Translations under genes and position numbers: made by a program
Shown: positions 1 to 9,489 of the stretch, one piece after another
Numbering within the stretch: the first letter of the stretch is position 1
Layout of the letters: every line of letters begins with the position of its first letter
Assembly: GCA_027596945.1 (NCBI GenBank)
Contig: JADGJH010000588.1
Location: forward strand, 1-16,460
DNA: 16,460 nucleotides
Reading direction: 5' to 3'
Origin: Physocladia obscura
Taxonomy: Eukaryota > Chytridiomycota > Chytridiomycetes > Chytridiales > Chytriomycetaceae
The notes under the pieces: model-generated
Databases searched by the model: none
What the model saw: only the letters and a program-made list of their open reading frames with translations
What the model was told of the DNA's origin: nothing

Positions 1-523
1 AACGGATAATCGCCAACCATGACTTGAGTTTCTTTTCCTGTCGATATTTGGCTGCAAACCACCCGCACTTAGCCCAGTCGACTCTCGCCACCTCCTATCG
101 TCTTTTCCAACTGCAGCAACCGATGCCGACGACCCACTGATCCCTAACGCTGACGCAATTCCGGACAACGCGTTCGCAGCGGTCGAAATACTTGATTTAA
201 TACTATCGGTTTCGTTTTCATTGTTCGCTGATGACATTCTATTATTGTTTTTAAAGAATTCTGGATACTGGCTTGCGAAAGAAATGCCCGCGTCGAGAAC
301 AGAGTTCCCCAAAAACACCATTTGCACGATTAGCCATCTGAATATAAAGTTCGGGATCCGTTCGACGCGCAAGTCTATATTTTTGGTTTTATTGTTTGAA
401 AAAACAGTGATCCAATTGTTTAACTAGTTTTGCACAATTCTTACCTAAATTTCCAGCGCGCAAAATTGCAGCCAGCAAAGTAGAAGCAATCAGAATATCG
501 ACGATAATGGGAATGAGCCTCAT
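1..523 (-). CDS. Mitofissin-like (DUF1748/Atg44-type) small membrane protein, two exons, 3' end outside the window
   Basis: Exon 1 is 523-445: ATG, then 26 codons plus one base, ending at a GTAAGA donor. The intron is 444-375 and ends in TATAG. Exon 2 runs from 374 to the window edge without a stop, and the phase fits exactly. Residues 1-27 contain a hydrophobic segment with VDILIASTLLAAILRAGN, which matches the family pattern of a D-x-x-L-x-S-T-x-L-A helix followed by a basic/Gly turn. Residues about 28-60 continue with an amphipathic stretch (FLGNSVLDAGISFA) typical of the family's second half. Known members are small proteins of the mitochondrial intermembrane space that help divide mitochondria for mitophagy. 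Here the reading frame continues about 90 more residues, Ser/Ala/Asn-rich, which is unusual; a further intron or a true extension are both possible. The start lies 75 bases from the divergent macrodomain gene. The family call comes from remembered patterns, not a search. Confidence 0.55.
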
Positions 524-598
524 GAGTTTGTTGACCGTTCTCTTCAATAAATATTTTAAAGATTATTAAATTTTCTTTTTATCAAACATTTGTTATTA
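524..598. promoter_or_regulatory. Short divergent promoter between the mitofissin-like and macrodomain genes
   Basis: Only 75 very AT-rich bases separate the two opposed start codons (minus 523, plus 599). Both genes must therefore draw on the same upstream DNA. No specific factor site is recognisable. Confidence 0.4.
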
Positions 599-1366
599 AT
601 GTCACTCCAATTGTTCAGGCCAAACGCAGCCATTAATGCCAAAATCAGCTTCTGGTTGGTAAGCGGGAACTGTATCTAAATCGTAAGGAAAAACTTACCG
701 ACGTTTGCAACAGGCGAGGTGATATTACGACGTTGGAAGTGGATGCCATTGTCAATGCAGCAAACAACACTCTCCTAGGTGAGTTCAAGAAAGAGTAAGT
801 GAGCGAGATCGCTTCTTTTTATGTGTGTATGTGTCTGTTTCTGGTTGGCAGCACAACCTTCGGACCTGAAAAACTAACCGACAGGCGGCGGCGGCGTCGA
901 CGGCGCAATCCATCGAGCAGCCGGTCCAGACCTTCGCCGCGAATGCCGCCAACTAAACGGCTGTGAAACCGGCGCTGCAAAAATAACCCACGCGTATCGT
1001 CTCCCCTGTAAACGCATCATACACACTGTCGGACCGATTGGCGAGCAAACTGCACTCCTCACGAGCTGCTACTTAAACTCACTGCGTCTCGTTCGCGATA
1101 ACTTGCTCCGCTCTGTCGCGTTCCCGTGCATCTCAACGGGTGTGTATGAATATCCAAACGAAAATGCTGCTAGAGTTGCTTTGGCGACTGTGCGCGAGTT
1201 TCTAGAGACTCAAGAAGGCGGGGATATTGATCGCGTTGTCTTTTGTATTTTTCTGGACGTTGATTGGGATATTTACAATCGCCTGAAAAACAAGTATTTT
1301 CCGGAAGAATCGCGAGCAGAGCCTGTTGAACCACTAGCTGAGTCGCTTGAACCGCCAATCGCGTGA
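599..1366 (+). CDS. MacroD-type macrodomain protein (predicted ADP-ribosyl hydrolase)
   Basis: Three exons, 599-654, 714-778 and 885-1366, give 200 residues in continuous phase. Intron 1 (655-713) has a weak GTTGGT donor and an ACAG acceptor. Intron 2 (779-884) has GTGAGT, a CTAAC branch site at 874-878 and ACAG. The domain fills the protein: KISFWRGDIT (15-24), the ADP-ribose-binding AIVNAAN (30-36, catalytic-type Asn), GGGGVDGAIH (41-50, Asp 46), and the phosphate loop STGVYEYP (124-131). These are hallmarks of MACROD1/2-like enzymes, which remove mono-ADP-ribose from acidic side chains and hydrolyse O-acetyl-ADP-ribose. A short acidic, proline-containing tail follows residue 180. An alternative start at 636 with a stronger GTAAGC donor at 659 also stays in phase but would lose the conserved first strand, so I prefer 599. 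Family confident; substrate inferred. Confidence 0.9.
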
Positions 1367-1401
1367 ACAAACTCAAACCAAAGAAGCAAATAACATAACT
1401 G

Positions 1402-1407
1402 AATAAA
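1402..1407 (+). terminator. Polyadenylation signal AATAAA
   Basis: AATAAA lies 35 bases after the macrodomain stop codon, in the 135-base space between two convergent genes. It is a plausible 3'-end signal for the plus-strand gene. Confidence 0.5.
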
Positions 1408-1501
1408 ATTACGATCGAAAGATATTTTCATTCCAAAACACACACAAAAAAAGGTGAAAGTAAACAGTAAAAGTCTATCCAACACACGCACAACCAAAAA
1501 A

Positions 1502-4500
1502 TCATAACTGCGATTCAAAATACGCTACTCCTTCTTCCCACCCATACTTTCTAGATATCTGCAAAGCCGGCAGACACATGTCCACAAAAACATCTTCATC
1601 CTGATCTCCAAATTCCTTTCTGACAAACTCAGTAATCGCACGACAAATCTCCAAATGTGCATACCTCGCAGCATGCATCAAACACGTCCAACCTTCTTCA
1701 TCCACTGCTTTCACAAGCCCCGTCTCATTGTTCTCCTGCATCCACTCCAACATCACTTTGACCATAGTCAGCGACCCGTTCCACGCCGCGATATGCAAAG
1801 CCGTCCATCGGCCCTTCTTAGTCCGGATCGCAAGATCGCACCCGTTTTCTAAAAGCAAGCGGACCATTTCCGCTGGCCCTGCCCCGCCACCGAGTTTCGC
1901 GGCAATGTGTAGTGGCATCATTCCTTTGGAATCCACAGTCGTGGGTGCGTTTGAAATCTCTGCAAACGTTCGCTGCCGTTTCCGCTGTTGATTTTCGCTG
2001 CCGTTATAGTCATCTTCACTGCCAAGAATTTGTACACGTGGATCCACGAGCATCTTCAAAATGTCGATTCCGGCGCCATTGGGAACAGCCACAATCGAGC
2101 AAATAAATGCTGTTGAATTTTCACCACTCCGAACACCATTAGCCGAAGAAACAGAAGTAGAAGACGAAGAAGCACTGGAAGCACTCATCATTGCGAAACC
2201 ACCTGTCACTGAAACAACCATATCTTCAATCTTGTGCAAATCGATCGGGCCTGTGCTCTGCGGGTTCCGCTCCGCGTCTACGGCTGCGCAAAACTGACCA
2301 AACACAGCTTCAAATTGAAACAACGAGTCATTGTCAGAGACAGCGCTTTCCGGAACTTGCGAAATCAGGTATTTTTTAAAGTCTGCAAATGTTGCGGCGC
2401 CGCTGTTTGTTGGGTCGAATGATGCCTTTAGGGATGGAATTGAGCCGACAAGTGTTGGGTACTGAGTTCGGAGACATTTTACAAAATCTGGCCATGAAAT
2501 TGTTGCAGCTGATATAATTGGTTCCGTGGAGTTTATCAGAACATCCCAAAATGCAATAACACTTTCATCAAACTCGGAATTGTATGCCGGGTCTTCGGAA
2601 AGATATTCATCGAGTAGATCGTCGTCGTTTTTGCCTTCTTGGTCTTCTTCTTTAGCAGGTGGAAGATCGATTCCTAGTGCAAGAGTTGGAATCGTCGACA
2701 GTCTTATATTTGAATCCAAATTGAAAGTTAAATTGACTGAAATTGTCGAGTTTGTGCTGGTTCGTGCAAGGTTTCTTTCAGAGTCATTTTCGGCAACAAG
2801 CGACGGAGAAGAAGGTGTCACTCCTCCAGCAGACATTACTGACGCCATCAAATCGTCCAATGGTACTTCAACAATAAACGCTTCCGCACGAGACTTAATT
2901 TGAGATTGCCGTCTGAATGCGCTTTGTAGTTTCAGCAATGACTGTAATTGGAATTCCACACTTGAAAACGTCGGTCTGTGCACAGGATCTTGAGCCCAGC
3001 ATGATTCAATAAGTGTCCAAAACTTATCGGGGCAGTGCGAGGGTTTGTGTGGGCGAATTGAATCAAACAAAACCAATCGTGCAATGTCGCTCTCTTCATT
3101 GTCAGGATCAAAACCTGAGTCTGGATCATCAGGATCTTTGAGGGTATTATGGAACGGGATTTGTCCAGTCAAAATTTCATACATTGTCATTGCAAAGCTG
3201 TATACATCTGAGTGTGGCCGAAATTTTCCTGGTTTTGACACAAAGTTTAAGCAATGAAATAATATTCAATAAAAGTTACTCACCGCCTCGCAAAACTTCT
3301 GGAGCATTCCATCTTCGCCATCCGTTTCTAGCAACACCATCAGCCGCAGCCTCAAGACGATAATCCCAAAGCCCAAAATCTGCAACAATTGCCTTTCCGT
3401 CATCATCAACCAGAACATTAGAGGCACGAAGCCCACCATGCAAAATACCCATTCCATGAAGAACAGACATTGTGGAGGCAGTTTCATACAATAAACGCAA
3501 TGAGTATCCCGGATGTAGTTTCGAATAAGACAATATATTTCCGTTTTTCATATATGGCGTTACAATAATTTGCGGCACAGCGGAAAAACAAATGCCAATA
3601 ATCGACAACACGCGTGGATCATTACTAGTTGATAACCAAGTCTTGGACTTTTTTTCTTATTAGTTCCACATAAAAGACACTATGTTTACAAACGCACTAC
3701 GCGCAAATTTCAGAGTTTTCCTCGCTAGCTTTTTCCTTCGTTTTGTTTGTTTCTGTTTTTTTCACCACGCTTCGCTAATAATTTCTCACCTTTTCATCTA
3801 GTAAATCTTTCATATTCCACTGCATTCTCCTCCCACTCCGAAATCGTTTAATCACAACCCGCTTGTCATCAAACTCGCCTCCATCTTCACTTGTCCGGAT
3901 GACCAAACTTCCTAACACACTTTCTGAAATACCAACAGGTCCCAACGGCGCCCCGTCGCCATCCTCATCTAAATCATAAGGGCTGATAACAACGCTGCCG
4001 TTATTTGGTTTTAAGTCGAGTGGCTCATAAGCCGAGAGCGCCTTCACCAGCAGTCCAAGCCACTTGACTTCGAGCGGCATGTCGATGCTGTAGTGTTGAG
4101 AGTCAGAGGATGATGATATGTATGCAGATGTAATTTCATCTGTTGTTTCATCCTGACTTTCGTCTTGTTCTGGGATCGCTGTTAATGGGATGGCTGAAGA
4201 AGAGTTATTTCCAAATACTGCTTGAAGTGCTGTGCTTTCGCGAACAAGTGCGTCGAGTTCTTTGAATCTACGTTCTGCAAATTCGCGGGCGGCGCCTTCT
4301 TGGCCAAGTGGAATATGGACATGTGTCAGAATCGAAAAGTCTGCACTGTCATCGTCAGTTGAATCATCGTCATCGTCACCAGCATGACTGTTGTCTTCTT
4401 CGTCAAAATACGTGCCGTCATCACTTGAATGTGATTTTGGAGTTCCAGATGACGATGGAGAATGGTTTAAGTACGTGCGATCACCTGTTGCTTTTTTTAT

Positions 4501-5553
4501 CAAACTCGCAAGGATTTTTTTAAGAGCCTCCGTGTCTGCAACAAGATCTGTGACGTCGTCAATATCATATGTTTCTGGGTTGGTTATCTAACAAATTGCC
4601 GAAAAATTATTGAAAATTTTGCTGTGATAATTGTGGGGTGTAAATGAAATCCAACTTACGCCATCGCCAGTCTCTTCAGTCCAGGTTTTGACTAAGGCCT
4701 GAAAAGAACGGAGTCGGAGTTCAAATCTCCGCCTGGAACCGCAGATTCTAAGTAGGTCATTGGTATTCGTATTTTTGAAGAAGCCCTTGATGCGTTCAAG
4801 AAGAACAACAAGCATTTCGCAGCTGAGGCGGTCTGGCGGTGGCTTGGAGTTCTTGAGCGTGATGCAACCGGGATTAATATTAGCGTTGGATGAACTCGGG
4901 CGGGAGGACGGAGAGAGAGCTGAGGAGGCGGACGGAGAGGAGAGCGAGGGCGCGGACACGTTTGTGTTTAGAGCACGCAGTGAGAGACGCGACACGGCAC
5001 GCCAGGCGCGCGAGATTGGCCGCGCAGCTGACGAGTCGGCGGGTGACGGAGGCGGCGAATCCGCTTCGTTGTTATTCGCGTTATTGCTGATCATATCAAC
5101 CGCAGTATTTGTAGTGCTCGTGCTATTGTTATTAGCACCTCCGCCGCCACTAACAAGACTTAGGGCCAGACTCAGCGTTGACGACCTGCGCGACAGAACA
5201 CCAGACTTGTCCTCCTTGTCTCTAGAAAGAAGGTGACTCACAGGCGTCTTGGCGGGCCGCGACTCGTACGCAGAGATTGGCGGTACCCACCCGGCAGGCG
5301 CATTTGCGTGTGCGATCGTGTTGTACACCAGTGCAAGATACTAAAGCAGTTGTTGCCACAAACATTCAATAATAGTAAACAAGCTAATATAACCAACCTG
5401 CACACGCAGTGCCAACCGCCGCAGCCGGTTCCGATCATGCTCCGTTGCGTCCGCCAGTGCAATGATTGTCGATGTGATACGGAATACCGGCGCCATCCCC
5501 AGCCCGGGATTCACCAGCACATCGCTGTTGAGACTGCCATGATCAATCACCAT
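1502..5553 (-). CDS. MLKL-like protein: N-terminal helical bundle, predicted pseudokinase, EF-hand-like block, ankyrin repeats
   Basis: Five exons, 5553-5398, 5340-4660, 4587-3790, 3647-3284 and 3228-1502, give 1241 residues with all phases matching. Introns are 57, 72, 142 and 55 bases; the third acceptor could also be 6 bases further on. Residues 22-63 and 222-279 look like the two halves of a four-helix bundle of the MLKL/HeLo-like type, separated by a Ser/Asn/Ala-rich insert. Residues about 490-767 are kinase-like: LGPVG loop (494-498), VVIK lysine 526, HGGLRASN (615-622) in place of HRDLKxxN, DFG (635-637), APE (660-662), SDVYSF (673-678). The HRD aspartate is Gly, so phosphotransfer is doubtful although the lysine and DFG remain. 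Residues 889-954 resemble an EF-hand-like fold (SWPDFVKCL, then FADFKKYL). Residues 1098-1207 hold ankyrin repeats (MPLHIAA, TALHIAAWNG). Related proteins signal or permeabilise membranes; function here is inferred. Confidence 0.75.
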
Positions 5554-6607
5554 CAATATTCAATGAATTGATTTTGTCAAAGAATTTTAATGACCAATCT
5601 GAAACAAATCTGCCTTCCTATCCAACACTTCCAGGCAACCAACTTACTGAATAACAGATTCTTTATGCTCTTTCTTGACAGAAATTTACTTCATTCTTTT
5701 CAGCAATCTTTCACCGTGTTTCGCAAAATGCGAAGTACCTTGCCCCATTCGGCGATTTTTTTGCCGTTTTTCCAAAATCAAGAAAAACAAAAAAGCAAAC
5801 AGAAAGAAACTTCCGATTTCATTCTTGTTTTTTCTCGAGTTTTCCGTAATTAATTTATGATAATAAGAGAGGAAGATCCCGTTCCTTCAAACGTTTTCTG
5901 ACGGAAATTTTCTTCCCAAGCACTGTCGACCCTGACGACCATAGAATACCTAATTTTTCCATTGCCATTATGAATAAAATTTGAAAAAGCATAGCTGGAA
6001 TGATTTTAAAGAGGTAAGTTATAAAGAGAGAAAAAGAATACAAAAAACCATGAACCTGTTTCTGAATTAGAATTGAATTTTCTTCCGAAAGTCTACCGTA
6101 CATACAAATTTCAGTTAATATATTGGAATGGTTAAATTGCTTTCAAATTCCCCAATTAGAACTGGCTTTCATAAATTTTACCGCAAATGTCAATTCTACA
6201 ATATGCATCAAGTTCATATGCAAAAATAAATTATTTATTATATTTTGAATTTACATTTTTCAAATTCAAAATTTGGGTTTTTAGGATTCATTAGGATTTT
6301 ATAACCACCATAGTATTTAACCAGTTATCCACCATCCTGATAAAAATTTTCAAGGTAAGGACAAAAACTCATATGGGGTGATTGTGGACAATTTATTAAA
6401 AAGAACATTACAGTTGTAGATGCAAGCAATTTAAAGCAATCTTTCAGTCAATGTGATTTCAAACATCCAGTAGCAAATTGGTGATATGTTAAATCCTGCA
6501 GAAGCAGATTCACTTGAACTTTTGTAATTGGGCACAATAAAGTATAATTTAAATAAAACTGGCAACAATTCATGAAGTTTGTGAAGAATTGCTTCTTAAT
6601 AGATATA
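5554..6607. other. AT-rich intergenic stretch
   Basis: This spacer lies between the start of the pseudokinase gene and the end of the first PPxY gene. It is strongly AT-rich. Apart from one short hydrophobic reading frame (minus, 6103-5855) I see no convincing gene, repeat or RNA. TTTATT at 6392-6397 could be a distal polyadenylation signal for the minus-strand gene ending at 6616. Confidence 0.5.
5855..6103 (-). CDS. Possible small membrane protein of 82 residues, unrecognised
   Basis: An ATG-started frame of 82 codons contains a long hydrophobic stretch at about residues 18-50 and a basic C-terminus ending in KERDLPLLLS. No family is recognised with confidence; the C-terminal words faintly recall the linker before the first membrane domain of ABCC transporters, which could mean a gene fragment. 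A stretch inside it (GTTCAT to TTCCAG, 61 bases, pyrimidine-rich) also looks like an intron, and using it would break the frame. Base composition matches the spacer rather than the neighbouring genes, so it may be chance. Confidence 0.2.
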   Translation of the reverse strand: MYGRLSEENSILIQKQVHGFLYSFSLFITYLFKIIPAMLFQILFIMAMEKLGILWSSGSTVLGKKISVRKRLKERDLPLLLS

Positions 6608-6613
6608 TTTATT
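6608..6613 (-). terminator. Possible AATAAA signal just after the first PPxY gene
   Basis: TTTATT on the plus strand reads AATAAA on the minus strand, 3 bases after the stop codon of the gene ending at 6616. That is unusually close, so a more distal signal may be the one used. Confidence 0.2.
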
Positions 6614-6615
6614 TT

Positions 6616-7452
6616 TCAAACTTGCGGCTGCATTTCTATTAATTCACCATAATCTGGCAACGCGTCATCAATTCTTGTCCCATCCTCATTAAACAAGTCA
6701 ATTTTCTCAAAGATCAATATGGTCACAATAAGCCTGGACGAAAACTGCCCTGGCATTCTCCTCGTATGAGTTTTATAATGTAAATTAATTCCCCTCGCTT
6801 CGTCTTCTTTCGACCAACTTTCCGCAGCCTCATCACACTTGCGCGTATATTTCGCAGATCCCGGTGCGAGACTCACTACAAAAACAACCGCAACAACAAC
6901 TACAAACACCGCCGGTTGTCGAAAAATGAGAAACAATGCCGCGCATCCCACAAGCGCCACAAGTGCAAAGCCAAGCGCAACGCGGCCGTAGTAATACATG
7001 ATCCGTATGCTCAGTTGCATTTCGCGTGTCGCGAGTGCGGCGTTTAAGCCGGCCATGCGCGATGTGTATGTAAGATTTGAGACGCGGTCTTCGAGTCGTG
7101 ACGGGCGTGTTACGTCAAAGTATGTTGGCGCGGTGTCGAAATTCATTCTTATTGCTGCGAGGAGAGATGTTCCTGTGGGAAGCGGTGCGCCGTCGTATTC
7201 TGGGGGCGGAGTGTGTAATGTAAATGTTGACGGCTCGTTATTGATTGTGGAATTACTGGCGGTGGAGGTAGTCGCTAGTGTTTCGGTAGGTGGTGTGGAT
7301 GATGTGATATCGTTTGGTTGTTGAGATGAATTGGATTGCGAATTGCTTATTTCGATTACTGTTTCTATAGTTGACACTAGGTTTGAAATAGAGTTTCGCG
7401 GCGGATTAGCGGCGGAATCAGCATTGCTTCCAGTTGGCAAATCGTTTTCCAT
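6616..7452 (-). CDS. PPxY-motif protein with two membrane segments, copy 1, unknown family
   Basis: An intronless gene of 278 residues, started at the ATG at 7452, which gives the same MEND N-terminus as the paralogue; an in-frame TTG further upstream is not needed. Residues 1-80 are Ser/Thr/Asn-rich and probably disordered. TPPPEYDGAP (81-90) contains a PPEY motif of the kind bound by WW domains of Nedd4/Rsp5-type ubiquitin ligases. A conserved soluble block follows (about 93-155), then hydrophobic segments at about 156-177 and 180-196 joined by a very short turn, then about 80 conserved residues including LIVTILIFEK and LFNEDGT. There is no signal peptide. The likely arrangement is a membrane hairpin with both ends in the cytosol. 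I do not recognise the family. The adjacent copy at 8644-9489 shows that this is a tandem duplication. Confidence 0.8.
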   Translation of the reverse strand: MENDLPTGSNADSAANPPRNSISNLVSTIETVIEISNSQSNSSQQPNDITSSTPPTETLATTSTASNSTINNEPSTFTLHTPPPEYDGAPLPTGTSLLAAIRMNFDTAPTYFDVTRPSRLEDRVSNLTYTSRMAGLNAALATREMQLSIRIMYYYGRVALGFALVALVGCAALFLIFRQPAVFVVVVAVVFVVSLAPGSAKYTRKCDEAAESWSKEDEARGINLHYKTHTRRMPGQFSSRLIVTILIFEKIDLFNEDGTRIDDALPDYGELIEMQPQV

Positions 7453-8643
7453 CGATCCCAATTCCAAAATTGAAACTCAAAATTCAAAATTTTTTAGCTC
7501 GAGCTTTAAATTTCCAAACCTCAATGATTTCACAAGATTTCCACACCTTAAGGCGGAATTATTAGTGCAAAAGAATATCAAAAATACGGATTCAATGGAG
7601 GGAAAAAGAAAAAAAAGACCAGCTTTTATTGAACAAGAAATTCTTTATAAAACAAAATTTCCTTACACAACATTCTCACGCATCAGTTATTTCTAATATA
7701 AATCGAAAAAAACTATAAGTATAAAAATTTGTTGCATTTTGCAAAACAAAAGCAAGGATCTGTTAAGACAAAAACAAAATAGGAAAACATGATAGACAAT
7801 TGGATAATATTGCTTAATTATCATTCTGTATTTTAAGAACTGTTGTAAATAATTTGGATTTAGGTATTTTGACTTTTTTAACCAACTGTTTTTTTTTTTA
7901 GCTGATAATAAAAATTTTTAAATTGAAACCCCCCAAAATGCACAAAAGTTTCAGATGCATTAGCGGTAGAAATATCGAATTCCTAGAGATTTCAAAATAA
8001 AAATTTCAGGGTAGTATTTTCCGGTAAAAGTATCGGTACTTACCTTTTCTTGACGGGATAAATTTTAAACCCAGCAAGGAACTGTCAATGAAATGATCAG
8101 AGAATTTTACCTGGCAAATTGAATTCACACTAACCCACAATTAATAAAAAGTTTTAATTTTACCACCGAATTTCACACAACATAAAATTATTAAAAATTC
8201 TTATCCATGAGCTACAGCCACAATACTTGGCTAGCTGGCAAAAATTCTAATTGATGTATTTCTTGTAACGATAAAACTCTGGCTGAACTTGTGATTAGTC
8301 AGTAAAAAGTACAAACTTGGAACGAAATAGTTTCGGGGCACATGTATGCAAATAACATATTTTACATTGATGAGAAACCAAAAATGTAATATATTGGAAA
8401 TAGAGTGCATTTCACAAAGAGTAAGAGAGCAGATTTCTGTCTGTGCTTGCCTTCTTTTTATCCTTTTGATTTTCAGCAAGAAATTCACTTATAGCAGATG
8501 AATTTGTTTGACATAGGTAGTTCAATTAGCGCAGCTTGTTTTTAAGGGCCGGAAATTGAAAGAATTTACTTTTCAATAATTGGGAAACACAGATTGAATA
8601 ATTCAGATTTCAAGTTATACTGACACATAGATATATTTAGTTT
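7453..8643. other. AT-rich intergenic stretch between the PPxY paralogues
   Basis: About 1.2 kb of AT-rich DNA separates the two tandem copies. It holds the promoter of copy 1 and the 3' end of copy 2. Reading frames here are short and look random. I see no third copy or fragment of the family and no recognisable element. Confidence 0.55.
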
Positions 8644-9489
8644 TCAAACTTGTTGCATTTCTATTATTTCACCGTAATTAGGCAACGCATCTACAACATG
8701 TGTTCCATCCTCATTAAACAAAGATACTTTTTCAAAAATCAATATCGTGACAATAAGCCTCGAAGATAACTGCCCCGGCAACCGCGATTTATGAGTCCGA
8801 TAATGCAAATTAACTCCCCCCGCTTCATCTTCCTTCGACCAAACCGCCACAAACTCATCACACTTGCGTGTATATATCGCAGATCCCGGGGTCAGATTCA
8901 GCACAAACACGACCGTAAAAATCACCGCAAGCAGCGCCACCGGCTGCTTTGTTACAAGATAAAGCGCAACGCACCCAGTGATTGATATGATTGCGCAGCA
9001 GAGGATGACGCGACCATGGTAATTCATGGCGAATATGCTGTATTGCATTTGACGCGTTCCCAGAGCCGCGTTGAGGCTGGCCATACGCGACGTATAAGTG
9101 AGGTTTGAGATGCGGTCTTCGAGCCGTGATGGGCGTGTTAAGTCAAAATATGTTGGTGCTGTATCGAAATTCATCTTTACTGCCGCGAGGAGGGATGTTC
9201 CTGTGGGGAGCGGCGAGCCTTCGTATTCGGGGGGCGGGGTGTGCAATGATGTTGCTTCCCTTTCACTGTTCTCCGTTTCATTGTTAATTGCGTTATTATT
9301 TGCCGTGGCGGTGTTGTTGTCGGTTACAGATATTTCGGGTGGCGGCGGTGGTGCTGACGGAGGCGAATTGGACATTACATTGCTTATTTCGATCCCTGTT
9401 TCTATCGTAGGCGTAGGCGCCGGATTTGAAACACAGTTTGATGGCTGAATGGCGCTGGAATTGGCATCGGTTTCTTCATCGTTTTCCAT
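8644..9489 (-). CDS. PPxY-motif protein with two membrane segments, copy 2, unknown family
   Basis: An intronless gene of 281 residues, starting at ATG 9489 with MEND as in copy 1. The first 80 residues are low in complexity and diverged from copy 1, with a proline run at 43-51. From SLHTPPPEY (81-89) onward the two proteins align with almost no gaps. PPEY is at 86-89, the hydrophobic hairpin at about 160-180 and 183-199, and the tail keeps LIVTILIFEK, LFNEDGT and an EIIEMQ end. Conservation of the motif, hairpin and tail, against drift of the N-terminus, indicates that both copies are or were under protein-level selection. Similar DNA extends past the stop codon (AGATATATTTA before the TTTTCAAACTTG terminus), so the duplication included some 3' flank. 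A role as membrane adaptor for a WW-domain ubiquitin ligase is inference from the motif only. Confidence 0.8.
   Translation of the reverse strand: MENDEETDANSSAIQPSNCVSNPAPTPTIETGIEISNVMSNSPPSAPPPPPEISVTDNNTATANNNAINNETENSEREATSLHTPPPEYEGSPLPTGTSLLAAVKMNFDTAPTYFDLTRPSRLEDRISNLTYTSRMASLNAALGTRQMQYSIFAMNYHGRVILCCAIISITGCVALYLVTKQPVALLAVIFTVVFVLNLTPGSAIYTRKCDEFVAVWSKEDEAGGVNLHYRTHKSRLPGQLSSRLIVTILIFEKVSLFNEDGTHVVDALPNYGEIIEMQQV

Noticed and set aside
2526..2903. Plus-strand frame of 125 codons, and a similar one of 158 codons at 4760-5236
   Set aside because: Both are antisense to Ser/Asp- or Ser/Arg-rich exons of the pseudokinase gene, which commonly leaves the opposite strand open.
6998..7324. 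Plus-strand frame similar to another plus-strand frame at 9098-9448
   Set aside because: The resemblance is the antisense shadow of the two PPxY paralogues; the minus-strand proteins are longer and show conserved motifs and membrane segments.
7453..7467. TTG start giving five extra residues for the first PPxY protein
   Set aside because: The ATG at 7452 gives the same MEND start as the paralogue, and non-ATG initiation is not needed.
8231..8488. Minus-strand frame of 85 codons between the PPxY genes
   Set aside because: It has an AT-rich, Lys/Ile/Phe-heavy composition like random spacer, no domain and no splice or context support.
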